Positions 1 to 12,200 of a stretch of DNA of 64,000 nucleotides are shown in pieces. The notes under the pieces are model-generated. The model was not told where the DNA came from and made no database searches. It was given only the letters and a program-made list of their open reading frames with translations. Within the stretch, counting starts at the first letter, position 1; the number at the start of each line of letters is the position of its first letter. A program made the position numbers and the translations under genes. The DNA is from Nephromyces sp. MM_2019 (Eukaryota > Apicomplexa > Aconoidasida > Nephromycida), in NCBI GenBank assembly GCA_015657535.1, contig JADHZB010001685.1, positions 1 to 64,000 of the forward strand, in the 5' to 3' direction.

Positions 1-419
1 TTTTTTCGCTTCTTTAGGGGGATCTCTGACATTTTTAGGGGGTTTTTACACGTTTTTTAGGGGATTTTTTAATGTTTTTACACTCCTTTTACTCCGTGTT
101 TATATTCTTTGTAAGTGCACCCCCCTCACACCATTTTTTCCGTTAAAACCCCACCTTTTTTGCAACAAACACGTTTGGTTTATTCTTCACTTTTTCCAGA
201 GAAGAATAAACCAAACGCCAATCTTCTTTTTGTAAAGTCCCAAATTTCGAAGTTTTCATCATTTTTTAGAGGGCTGCTTCATGGCCTTTTTTTATGTCAA
301 TAGCTTTCATCTCAAAGGCCTGTTTATAATTCAAAAGAAGGTGTGTATTTCACGCACTGCTCTTGATTAGATAAGCATTTACAGATTTTTTGACTAAGTA
401 TTCCTTCTTTAAAATAGAG

Positions 420-897
420 CTAACGATTGAGCAGCAGAACATTGATAAGCTTTCTGGGCTGCTGAGTGAGAACTTTAAAGAACCTGTGTATTCCTCTCAT
501 GTGAAACTATCGTCTAAGGAAGGCTATTTACCCCAAGCAGGTGTGTGTGTGTGTGTGTGCCTGTGAAGATAGGGATATTTTGAGGTATTTTTGCTCTATA
601 TAAAAGTGAATTCATCCAGTGTGCATGAAGATAAGAGATATTTAAACACATTTTTACTAGATAAAAGTGGATTATTACTTTGTGTGAAGATTTGATCTAC
701 ATCTTTGCCATGAGGAGGAATATATACTTTATCCTACAGATTTTTCTCTTAAATCAGATGCAAAGTCTGCAACACACACTCACTCTATGAAGAAGCTTTT
801 TTACGTTTCCTATAGGTACAAGGCCTTTGAAGATAAGCATAGTTGGTCCAGATGCCAAGGGTCTCCTCAAGGAAGTTAGCGAATACTTTACTGGTGA

Positions 898-944
<47 letters not shown>

Positions 945-1499
945 CAATGAGTTCTAATGCTTGGAGTAATGCAGCTTTTAGAAAGTTTCACTAGCTTAAG
1001 AAAAATGCTGTTTTTCAGCTTTTGAGTGTTGTAGATGAAGCTGTCAATATTTGGTTTGCTTATCAAGCTGTGTGTGTGCTGCGTTTAGAGGTTTTTTTTT
1101 CACCTAACAAGCTGTGTGTGTGACTTGCATTTCCCACTTTCTTTTCACCAATCAAACTATGACTTACGCTACCTCTCTTCAAGCGACTCTACTGTCTTTT
1201 TCACTTGATCAGTAAACATGTGTGTGTGCACTGATATATATAGCTAACCTCTTTCTTCCGCACACATTAGAGACTTCAAGTTCTCTAAGCGTGTAAAGCA
1301 TTCAACAATAATTTTCAGGCCATAATTGCAAGAAACTGTTGGAATCTGGTACTTTCACTATGCTTTCTTGCAGTTGCTGCTCTACTTCTTCTTCTCTATT
1401 CTCAGCTTTTATATACACTTGTCTGTGTGCTGAAAAGCTACGAATGTAGGTAGTACGTACCTCTGCCCTTTTATTATCTGCTTGTCTCCCTCTTCCTCT

Positions 1500-1530
<31 letters not shown>

Positions 1531-2106
1531 CAAGGAATCAACATTTCTGACCTGCAGGCTAGAGTTATTCCAGGTGAAGTTATCAGAATTATATACGAAG
1601 CAAAGAATAGAGGTTTAGCTGGTGATTTTTTTGTAGTGTGTGTGCCACCACTTTTTACGCGGCTTATAGATGCTTACACAGCCTATAAGATGAAGGCTTT
1701 CGCTCATGTGGTGTTTTTGGAGAGAAAAAAAATGTAGTTATCTATATATAGATATATATAGATATATAGAGTGAGAGAGATAGAGAGAGTTTCCTGAAAA
1801 GGCAATCATTGAGGTATACATATATAGAGTTAAATCTTAGAGTAGGATTTGCCTCCTTTTGGTGTTTTCTAGCTTATTAAGAGGGAAATTAAGGCAGGAA
1901 ACAGTGTGTTATATTGAAGTCTGAAGAACACCTTTTAGCTTCTTATGTTTCTAACTTTCTCAGGCGATCATATAGGTTACAACATCTTCGAGGCGGACAT
2001 TACGATTTCCCTGCCTGCCAATAACGAACGAGACACCTTATCTCACGAAATAACATCAATTTGCCATAAAATTGGGCTTGATTGTACTATAAGTGATGGA
2101 ATTTGA
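420..2106 (+). CDS. ACT-domain protein, 3' part (4 exons)
   Basis: Four phase-consistent exons: about 420-540, 816-893, 1529-1573 and 1964-2106 (TGA). The joined product ends with an ACT domain: a first strand ISIVGPDAKGLLKEVSEYF, then NISDLQARVIPG, then the paired strand around YNIFEADITISLP and a closing helix. The layout resembles the second ACT domain of GcvR-like or formyltetrahydrofolate-deformylase-like regulators. ACT domains usually bind small ligands such as amino acids. The residues before it (about 40, from LTIEQQN to LPQAG) could be the tail of a first ACT domain. The 5' exon or exons were not found, so the start is missing. Introns 1 and 3 are unusual: the first opens with (GT)10 at the donor and the second ends in (GT)13 just before the acceptor AG. 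The fold is fairly certain; the ligand and pathway are unknown. Confidence 0.7.
541..560 (+). repeat. (GT)n tract forming a 5' splice site
   Basis: A (GT)10 run begins exactly at the exon boundary of the ACT-domain gene, so any GT in the run could serve as donor. The reading phase across the intron (GCA G|GT ACA) needs the first one. Confidence 0.75.
901..944. repeat. (CA)n followed by (TA)n microsatellite
   Basis: A run of CA dinucleotides turns into a TA run inside intron 2 of the ACT-domain gene, eight bases downstream of its donor. Confidence 0.85.
1501..1526 (+). repeat. (GT)13 tract replacing a polypyrimidine tract
   Basis: A pure GT run ends two bases before the exon that starts at 1529, where one would expect a pyrimidine tract. 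The acceptor AG (1527-1528) follows it directly. Exon identity is supported by the ACT motif that starts right after it. Confidence 0.8.
1739..1790. repeat. (TATAGA)n / (GA)n low-complexity run
   Basis: Alternating TATATAGA units grade into GAGAGATAGAGAGAG inside the last intron of the ACT-domain gene. Confidence 0.75.
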
Positions 2107-4675
2107 CTTGAAGGCGTTTTTCTAGATTGCCTGTGGAGGGGTGTGTGTGTGTTTTTTTAAGATTTTTTCTGCTGCTGATTTACGCAGTACTATCGGTTTT
2201 TGTGTTTAGCTGCTGTAGCTGCGGGAGGGAATATACTTTTTTGCGGCTCCTTGATGTTTAACTACTGTATATACACCCATAAAAAACACACATTTCTTGC
2301 ATTCTCTTTGTATATTTCTCGGTGTGTTTGTTGATATGTTTTCCAGAGTATTTCAGCTGAATTTTCTGTTTTCATGGCTACTAAAGCTGCAAGCTAAAAA
2401 TATGTTTAATTACCCACATTGAAAGGCCATATTGGAGGTTTTTCATGAGATTCTTTTTTAGCAGAATTTGGCCAATAATGCCTTCTACATAACCAGAAAG
2501 GATTATTACTCTGTTTTGTACTAAATCTTCTTGAAGAAATGCTTCATAGGCATTTAAACACACTATATTCTTAACTAAATACGTGTGTGTTAATTATATA
2601 TTCTCACTCGTCAGTGAACTGAGAAAATATATGTGTGTGCGCAGTTTTTTAGCTAGTTTATGAGCAAACAATCTGCGAATTTTCTTTACTTCTTGTTAAC
2701 TCAAGCAGGTCTTCATTGAACTATAAATCATTCTCACAGGTTTAGATTGAGCACAACCCCCACACACACCAATCGCACACAAACCCCAACTCAAAGGGCA
2801 ACCTCACATCCAAGACTTCATCTTCGCTCAATCCATCTCCCTCAAAGTATATTTATATATATTTCGACCAGTAATCTCTTTCTTAAACTAGCTACTAGAA
2901 GTTAACCTACAATTTTGCCACCGGATTATTGAAAACACTTCTCTCGGGATTTCAGCGTATCAAGCCCTTATAAAAGCATAGTATTAGTTTGTGTATTGTA
3001 TAAAGTTTAAGTATAACCAACATGGAGCGAGTTTTTGGCCTAGAAAGTATCATTTTCTGAGTATATAAATGCCTTAATAACCCGTTTACAGCCTCCAAGT
3101 CCTCCATCAGTCTCTTCAGTAAATTGATCTGCTTGAATATTCGCTAATCGCCTGTTTTTTTTCATCTCCTAAAGCTCATCTTCATCCTTCACATGGCCTT
3201 GTATGCTAGTTTTCTCAAGACACTATAGAGAAGCTATTCGACAAGAGACTAGGGGGACGCAATGCATTTGGATATTTGGTTTCCACACACAAGCCTCTAT
3301 GATTGCTTGGTATGCGTGTGCGTATTCTTGTGTGTGTGCGTATTTTTGAGAGTTTTTTTCCTTTCCTTTCACATAAATTCTAGCACTAGTAATATTTATA
3401 CGCTAAGCATTGCTCATCACCCCGTCAAGTTCATCTTGTCAGTTACTGAGCTAAAGCATGAACGTGAAAGTCTTGCGATCAATCACTTTTAGGGTAGTTT
3501 TATAAAGTGTACCATTGCTGTTTAGTTATAAGAGCGTATTCGATTCGTGTGCTTGTGTGTTGAGATGCTATTTGGTATAAGTTATGCTTTGATGTGATCT
3601 AGTTGTGTGTTCATGTGTTAGATCTGCTTGCCCATTAATGTGGTGTGTGTATTCAAAGAGGTTGGTGGTGCGTATTTTTATATGCTAGTGTGCATATGCT
3701 ATCACACTAAAGCAAGCTTTCGTGTGCGTGCCTGTCTGAAAACAGCATTTTGTGTGTGGGCTTGTATTTGGTAGCAACTGCTTGTTTGAGTTGATTAAAG
3801 TGCTGCTCCGAGTATCCCTGTATATGCCTCTTTAGGTGAAGCTTACACCTCTTCATGCTACCAATTAACTTGAGCATTTCCACCATCGAAATAGCGAGTA
3901 ACAAGCAAGAAGCTCCAAACTATAATTCTGGGTAGTGTGTGCGTAGATCAAAATAGAGTTGGAAGAAGTTTTAAAAGGCAGGAATTTCTGCGAATCCAAA
4001 GATATTTCACTCGTCTGATAAAACTAGTTTGCTAAGACCCAACACACCTAGTTTGCTAATATCTATTAAAACTACATTAACAGCCACTAAAAAGCTTCTA
4101 CTCCTTAATGAAGCTAGCTCTTGCGTGGCAGATCTATAGATCAAACCAAATAGCCACTAACAGCTCCTCATGGACGGATTTTCTAATAAAAAAGCTGCCT
4201 ATGTTTAGCCAGGATTAACTCGCGACAAACTAAGATTACAAGACTAAGCTCTAAAAATAACACACGACTTTGACATCAAGATAAAGCATATGTTACCATA
4301 CAAATATGCGAAATAAACTAGTTTAACTAAGCCAGAAACCTAACGTGTATCTTCTTCTAGCCTCCCAAAATGACTGAATCATATATTCTCTATAAAGAGC
4401 ACACACAGGCCTATGTTTAACCCACGTCTATGTCTAGGTTGAGAGCTAGCCTTGCCACGATTTAGGCACTTTTCTAGAGTAGATTTTGATCGCTTCTCAT
4501 TGCATTCAGTGAGTATCGGATAGCCTAGCCTCAACGCCCCAGGATATCTAGACTTTTGTAAAGCCCATAAGCTTATTAAAGAGCGGAAATCTTCAGGTTT
4601 GCTTTAAGCCTATCGGATAATTAATGTGTTTATAGGTGCGTTTCTAGCTAGTCCTTTTTTTCTATAATAGAATAT
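2107..4675. other. no gene recognised
   Basis: Between the ACT-domain gene and the next candidate exon there are scattered short GT and CA runs. Short chance frames exist on both strands, but no chain of exons with matching phase or family motif was found. UTR or undetected small exons cannot be excluded. Confidence 0.4.
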
Positions 4676-4971
4676 CTAATCGTTTATGGTTTGTCTCGAT
4701 ATATATCCTGCGATAATGCAGGAACTGGGCATCATTAAGGAAGCGGAAGGAGGAATGTTGAGAGTGTAAAGGCCTCGGCGAGATGATTCGGGGTAGATGC
4801 TTGAAGCGCTGCCCTTATAATCTTCGTTGCCTTTGTCTACGTAATACGTTCTTTCTGTAGGTTTATCTACAATTTCACTATAGAACGCACGAAAATTCTT
4901 AATAAAGAACTCTAGGCCAAAAGGAGAAGCATTTGTTGCTGTGTGACTTCCTGGCGCCGCTATGGCAGAAA
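4676..4971 (-). CDS. unidentified protein, probable terminal exon
   Basis: On the minus strand a CCACTGCAG acceptor is followed by a 97-codon open stretch ending in TAG at 4676-4678. The peptide has a balanced, protein-like composition (for example GLEFFIKNFRAFYSEIVDKP and ASSIYPESSRRGLYTLNIPP), unlike the low-complexity frames around it. The CA-rich DNA just upstream (about 4985-5125) is read by longer frames as cysteine/valine repeats and is more likely intron. No domain was recognised. Upstream exons were not found. It could still be a chance frame. Confidence 0.35.
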
Positions 4972-4984
4972 CTGCAGTGGTAGG

Positions 4985-5130
4985 AGCCGCAGCACACATA
5001 CAGAGAGAGAGAGGTGCACACGTGCAGGTATACACAGACGCAACACACACACGGAGAGAGATGTACACGCACAGGTGTACACATATGTAGATACACACAC
5101 ACACAACACACACATATCTGCACACACAAG
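4985..5130. repeat. CA/GA-rich low-complexity DNA
   Basis: Short ACACAC and GAGAGA blocks alternate with ACACGCAGGTAYAC-like words. Cysteine-rich frames on both strands arise from this composition and are not taken as genes. Confidence 0.75.
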
Positions 5131-7599
5131 TGCCACTAAATCTTGCATTATGTTGAAATCAGTATAGATGCTCAAGGAATGTTTTGAGTATCGGTAAAGT
5201 ATCTGCTGCTTATGGGCACTAGCAGAGAGACTAGTTTATTACTAAGGCAGCTTATTAAGCTGAGCGGTTTACTATCAAAGTGAATACCAAGCTCAGATTA
5301 AAAGCAAGACGTACAGAGATGCTCGATTAGGGATATTGAGTAGTCAAAACTAAGCGTAGAATGTGTGTTATAGCAATGCCAATCTAGTGTAAAAGCAAGC
5401 GTATGGTATCGCAGCTAAGATAACTATAAATGGTGCTAATGCTAGAGCTTCAAGGGGGGCATCTACCGTTTTCTAGGTAAAACTCCTTTATACAGTAAGG
5501 ATGAGCTCAAGGCTTCTATTTGTAGAAATAGCGTTGTTCCTAGTAAATCTTTAAACGCTTTATAAGATTCTGTGTGTGCAGCACATTATCTCGCAAGAGT
5601 AATAGCTATCTAACAATCGCACCGGGGAGTTTTTTTTTTCTAGGTTTCACTTGGAGCCTCTTAGTATTGTGTGTGTCTGCAAAAATATAACGCTGAAAAC
5701 CTTAATTTATTATATCTATGTATCCTCTGGGTATATAAGTGTTAATTTGTTTTCTCTTTGCTTATAAATCTGGACACAGCTATATACAAGGTAGAACCGA
5801 GACTGCCTTTAAGGTTTACTCCCTTTGAAGCAAAAAAAGATATACAGGAGGAATCAACTACAGAAATTCCTTTTTTCGTCTTAATTATTAGCCTTTAAAC
5901 TAGGAGCTAGGTAATGTCTCAGACACAAGAGTGGCTTTTAGTTATAATCTAAGGAATGCTTAATTTGCAGGAATGTCAGCGCTAGGTTACTAGTTGCTAA
6001 AACTTTTCTTAAAGTTTCTGTGCGCATAAGTTGGGTAGTACTCGTCAAGCACCTAGATAATATGAGTATTAGCCAACTTCTGCATGAAAGAACCCTTCAT
6101 GCTATGCATACACAGTAGCTAGGTATTTATATAACCTAGGTTTCTGCCCTTTTCATACACATGAAAATGAACCTGCTAACAAGATGGTGCAAAAAGCTGC
6201 GAAATGTCAAATTGCTTGGTGAACACTAGGTTAAGACTGTGCTGAGAACGATTTAGTGAAGGTTTCTCCTTGTGTATACTTGGCATTTGTATTCAGCGTA
6301 CAGTGATTATCTACTTGAAAAAGTGGATTCATATTTCTTTTGGTTTTCTTGGGAAGTTAACAAATTTGGACCCAAAAATTGCGTCGAGAAAGAGCAGTCC
6401 ACGAAGACTAGATTATCATGAACTTACCGTAATCACAAGACTACCGTTTAAAAACCAACAAAATTTTCCTTCTCGTTAGAGAGTTCATTGCTCGTGTGTT
6501 ACTGGCAGCAAAAGGATAGCGATGCTTTTGTTAGGTTTAGAATGTTGTTTGATACTTTTATTGTTTACTTGGTGGATTTATTAATTATTTCTTGCATGCG
6601 CTTTCAATTTTGCTATTTTTTTTTACTGAAAAAGTAAAAATTTCCTAGAGCTCAGCTGCAGATATGCTCCTGATGCCAATTTTGTAAAATCATCATTTTT
6701 TGGCTAAAAACACTAGTCCCTACCAAATTCTATCTACAGTTACCCCCCCTCATTTCTGTCCGTAGTTACTAAAGTTGCTCCTAGCGATTACGCCCACGAA
6801 AGATCCCACTGAGCTACCTCCTGTTTGCACCCCTTATTACCGAACTTATAAATTCACTCAGAAAACATTCTCCAGACTGCTGAAGGCAATAAGCTAGTAT
6901 TATTTGCCGCATTCAAAGAACTACCTAGAAACCCCTTTACCTGCGTGATTATTAGTAATCCACAAAACCTCTTTTAGCCCTCCTCTAGGTACTTGGTCGT
7001 TGCCCTACCTAAAAAATGAGTCACCATACTTGTTGAGATCTTTTGCCTCACTCCAGCAGAATGCTCATTTACACCTAATTAAGACACACCCGCTTGAGGA
7101 ACCTCACCACAGTCATCTCCTTAGCGGGCAGACGTTTTTTTAAAAGAAGCATCTAAACATCAAACTGAGCGACATCATCTTTCCCCCGGAATTTCTCCCA
7201 TGTTTCAGCTCGTGCCGTCCAAATAAATTAGATAATGCGTATACAACTTTTGATTGCACAAAGCACTTTCTCATGCATCTGGACCACCGCCCCCCCCCCC
7301 TTGCGGATATACTTGAGAAAATCTTCTTAAATGACTTGTACCCCCCGGAACACACGGCCTTTTTAATTGCCTTTCAAATTTGGCTGTTTGATCTTTCCAC
7401 ACTTTAGGTCACGGGGTCCCCCCAACTGCAAGGTACTGTTTCTTGGTCCCACATTGGCTCGTATATAATCTACTACAAAATGCCGGGTTTACAGTGTAGT
7501 GATTTGTAAGGCGTAATTACCGTATTACAGGGACGCTGCTTCTGTTTACCTTTTGCAGACTATCGCTGTTCCCACGAGGTTTTTTTTGAGAGTCGCCGA
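5131..7599. other. no gene recognised
   Basis: Mixed-composition DNA with homopolymer C and T runs (for example C10 at 7291-7300). Short open frames near 6270-6479 (+) and 7140-7355 (-) have no recognisable motif and no convincing partner exons. Confidence 0.4.
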
Positions 7600-7609
7600 G
7601 CAGTTAGTT

Positions 7610-7985
7610 GGATCAATTTTCGAGTGAAAAGTAGGGTCAGAGGCAGGGTAATGAGGGGGGGTTTTTTGTGTTGTTTTGAGGTCATTCCAGCTTGTAGGGT
7701 CAACTTGCTGTTGAAAGCAAAAATAGGGTCAGAGGCAGGGTAGTGACCCACTTTTTTTCCCATTTCTGACACCATTGCAGCTTGTAGACTGACTTGGCTC
7801 TTGAAAGCAAAAATGGAGTCAGGCAGGGTGATGAGGGGGGTTTTTGTCTGGTTTTCAGATCATTGCAGCTTTTAGGTTCAATTTGCTGTTGAAAGCCAAA
7901 AATAGGGTCAGAAGCAGGGTAGTGAACCACTTTTTTCCCATTTCTGACACTATTGCAGCTTGTAGACTGAATTTGCTTGCTCCTA
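7610..7985. repeat. roughly 90-bp tandem repeat with alternating A/B units
   Basis: The word TAGGGTCAGAGGCAGGGTA and close variants recur at 7632, 7724, 7814 and 7903, spaced 92, 90 and 89 bases. Units 1 and 3 continue with RATGAGGGGGGTTTTTTG, units 2 and 4 with GTAGTGAMCCACTTTTTTCCCATTTCTGACAC. The array is therefore two copies of a roughly 180-bp dimer. Each unit also carries CATTGCAGCTTGTAGRYT and TTGAAAGCAAAAAT. Open frames through the array on both strands are by-products of the repeat. Confidence 0.85.
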
Positions 7986-9235
7986 AACGGTGTGCTAATG
8001 TAGCATTTGCGGGGAAATTTGATGGATGACCTCTTTCTGGGAAATTTATTGCCATTTTTTTACAGGAGCACTATTTATGGCATAGATGTTGGGGAAACGG
8101 AAAATATGATAAAGACAGTGCGCGACGCATGTAGTTTAGCTCTACAGTTTCTATTAAATAAGAGTTCTTAAGGCATATTTTGGCAATCCACATTATAAAG
8201 ATCGCACAGATTCACTTGTTGAACTATTTGGTTTTAGCTATTTCGGGAGGCTAGTCGCTTTGTTTAAAAAATATATAACACACCCGGTTGGTCGGATGTT
8301 CTCACTACTTATTTTAGGTGATAAGTCTGAAATTGGACAAAAATAGGATAGCTTCTTAGCTAGCATCAATATTAAGGGGTTTTTGTGAAAATTCCAATTG
8401 GACTAGCTTTGGTTAGCTTATTGTGTGTTTCATTCTACCGGTTTTAATGCCACGATTATTCGCTAGATTCACTAGAAATAAAGGCGTAAAAGATGCGATA
8501 TAGAGGGTTGATAGTGCTGATTCTATCTATTTAATCGATTCTCCCTTTTCCTCGCTAACTTGTGAGGTAAAGCAAAACAAATTGATTTCGTTGTGTGATG
8601 AACACTTGCTGCTAATTTAGCAGATGTATGTTTCCAATAAATATAAATTAAAGGAAAATTCTATAAAATTTGAAGATTTCACGGGCAGCAAACAGGGCTA
8701 ATGGCCTGATCTACTGTTTCCTTGCAAAATGAGTTTTATAAAATTTGATGTTTCCTTTTTCCTTAGTAAAGTTAAATAATGTATACTTTTGCGAAGGATG
8801 TAATAAGTGAAGTGGACTGCTCGTATTTAGTTAAGCGCAGGAAGCTTGCGTTAATGCCTGTCACTAATTTTGATACGTTTTGCCAATCTTGAACTGCATA
8901 CAGCGTATCTTCAACTTTTTAGTGCCCTTCAAGTATATCTGTTGCCATGGATATTCCGAATTTGCATCGTTAAGAAAAAAAATATTTTTTTTAATTTAGC
9001 AGGAGCAGTGTGTTGCTACACTGCTAGTATCTGCCTCTCATATAAGCTGCTGTATTGTGAAAAAAAATTTGGGAGGAAATATCGTACAATCACCTTTTTT
9101 TCATTCTGCTTTACCCACAAAACATCAACTTTCTTTAACATCCATGAAATCACCTTTTTTGCTACAATTTATTAAAATCTGATTATTCTCTTTAGAAACT
9201 TCTCCAAAGCTATTTTTATTAGTATTACCGTGAAG
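7986..9235. other. no gene recognised; upstream region of the hydratase gene
   Basis: AT-rich sequence with no recognised gene. The last few hundred bases presumably hold the promoter and 5' UTR of the hydratase, but no specific element could be supported. Confidence 0.4.
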
Positions 9236-12200
9236 ATGGCGTTTCAGACCGAGAACTTCTCAAAACCTGAAAAGGTTGTGCCGTCTCTATGTGACGGCTA
9301 TGTCTTAGGAAATGGATATGTTGAATATACCTCTCGTGATACGATTCTTTATGCCTTAGGGCTTGGAGCTTCCGAGGTAGTTTATACTTCTTTTCAATAT
9401 GCTTATCATTGACGATTGTGTGTTTAAGAGAATGGCTGATGCAATTATGGCATTTCCTTGATGTTTTCCTGAGTATCAATACTGTAGTAACGTAAAAATT
9501 TTTACTCTGAATTTTCCTGATGATTATCGTAGATTTTTGACGATTTTTTTAGAGGGTAGAATGTGGCTTTAATGCTTCTTCACGAAGGAGGCCTTTAGTC
9601 ATCTCAGGCCACCAACCGTATTCTTTTTAATTTGTTGATTTAATCAGTTTTTATAGTTTTTTTTATATCAAAATTTGATGCTGAAAATTTACTTTTCCAT
9701 TATTTTTCCTGGGTATCATTGCTGACTTTTATAAGAGTGAGGAAGGTTAAGATTATATGCTAGTGCCTAGCATAGGGTATACTAGTGTTTGTTTTGTTGG
9801 AAGTGTCATAGGGTTGAGTTTTCTCTGCTTATTAGCTATACTAGTTGCTATTTATAGGTAGTATCTTAGATGTACCTCCCTCTTTTTATCAGTTTTTTGA
9901 TCAGATTATAGTTTTTTTGTCGTAGCTTTTAATCGAAGCAATTTAGTGTTTGGCTATCACAAAAAATGCAAAATCTGCCGATTTTTTGCACAAAATCAAC
10001 CTGATACTATACAGGATCCAATGGATCGTAGGGATCTTCGGTATACCTACGAGAACTCTGAAGATTTTGGAGTACTTCCTACGTTTGCTGTGCTGGTACA
10101 ATTCCTTCTTCCTCAGGTTACCAGTGTGCATGACTGCCCAGGTAGGAAGAGAAGTTGCTTTTTTGGGGGAAATTTTGATGCTTTTTGCGATATTTACGGT
10201 TTTTGCAAACTTTTTTTTTATGTTAAGATGCTTAGAGTAGCTGTGTGTGTGCTGCTTTTAGGTAGCCTAGTTCATTTGCGCTTGTAGAATAGAAAAAACA
10301 CAAGCTCGTTTACGCTTTTTTGCTGGTCATAAGACACCTCTCTTTTAATTTATGAATAAATAGGCAAAGTGCAGACTCTTGCGGTAGGAAATATTTTTTT
10401 GGGAAAACTACTTTTCAAAAACTCTCATGCCTACCCTCTTGCTTCTCCCCTTGCTTCTCCCCTTGCCACCCCCCTCCACCCTCACACGAGAAATACCAAC
10501 GCCCCTACTCACACACACACACACACACACACGATACCAACGTATAATAACCCCCAATTGTGGAGGTATTTTACTTCACCTTGATGATGCTCATGAAATT
10601 TTTTTTTGAAGAAAATTGGTATTTTCACAAATTTACCTAAACAAACCCCCCAAAAGCCTATTAAAGGCTTTTCTCCTAGTTTTTTATCAGAAAATTGCCT
10701 GCTTATCTTGAATTTTTGGGCTTCTTCTGTTGATTAACGAATTGCACACACACACGCACACCACTCTCTCCTAACCAAGGGTTGCTTATCCAACTTTTCC
10801 TCCAAAATTTTTCCAGGCATCCCAGAGTTTAATCCAATGCTGCTTTTGCATGGAGAACATAAGCTAACGCTCTTCAAGAGTATACCCACTGAAGGCCACC
10901 TCAGGGTTGTGAGCAAAATAAGAAAAGTTGAGGATAAGGGCTCTGGGGCCCTTGTGAACATTCAGTTGCATACTTATGATGCTGATACTGGAGAGCTCCT
11001 TACTATCAATGAACCAGGAATTTTTGTGCGTGGGATTGGTGAGCTGCTTTTTTGCGTAGATTTTGAAGCTTTTATATTGATTGGCTTGAAGGATTCTCAT
11101 GTAGATGTAAGGAGCTTGTTATTGACATTTTTTTCTGTCAAAAATTGTGTGTTTTTTTCTTGCAGTGAAGAGGCCTTTCTTTAAAGTGTATGGATGGTTT
11201 TTCTTGGGGAAATTTTTTGCTTTTTTTTGGACTATTTTTCACCCTTTTTCCTGCCTGCTGACCTTTGATTTTGCCTTCAGTTTTGCGATAATTTGTTAGG
11301 CAGTCGACTTTATGCTAGAAAATTTGCCTGCGAGTACCTACCTAATTTGCATTTTTTGCTTGAAGCGATTGACTACGATATACAAATCAATCTACCTTAA
11401 AAGTCTGTGTTTTGTTACTAGTTTCCTTTTTTTCCCTCCCCGAGACGTTTTATATGCTTTTTAAAGGGCAAAATTTCCCCCTTCATAAAGTGGTTTTTTT
11501 TTTAGAGAAATTAATGCTTTAAAGCATCTAAGCCTACAATCTCTCGAGATAAAGAAGAAGAAACTGCATTTTCATCGCTATACTTTTGCGCTTTTACGTG
11601 GTAAGCTCATTCATTTTTCTTATCTTAGGAGGTTTTCTACCTGCGGATAGAAAATCAGCTGGTTCATCTAAGCCTAGTGTGTTAATACCAGATAAGGAAC
11701 CAGATTTTGTATACACAAAAAAGACGAGTGCATCGCAGGCAATCTTGTACCGTCTTACTGGAGATCGAAATCCTCTTCATATTGATCCTGATATGGCTGC
11801 TGTTGGAGGTTTTGAGCGACCCATTCTGCATGGTCTTTGCACTTTTGGAATTGCTGGTCATGGTAAGAGAGCAATGGAGTAGAGGCTGTCTCTCCGCTTC
11901 TTGTGAAATAGAGTTGATTTTCATCGCTTTATTTGCGTTTTTTTTCGTATCATTTACATATATCAGGTGTGTGCGTATGTGCACATGATTAAGTGTCCTC
12001 ATCTTCAGTCATTTCCTTCTATAAACAGTGTTTTTCAGCTGTTTTAGCTCTTTTTTTTACGCTTATAGCTAATCTGATCAATCTAAATGTTTATGAAGAC
12101 TTTTTTCTCGAGTTTCTAGCAATCTAGCTAATTAGAAGGTTTCTTGTATTCCATTTATATTTTAAGCATGCTTCTATATATATCCTAAACAGTGTATGTA

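Noticed and set aside
1..65. Telomere-like TTTTTAGGGGG words
   Set aside because: Only three spaced copies with variable linkers, not a tandem TTTAGGG array.
3262..3492. Plus-strand frame of 76 codons
   Set aside because: Its middle is built from GTGTGCGTATT repeats and no acceptor, donor or family motif supports it.
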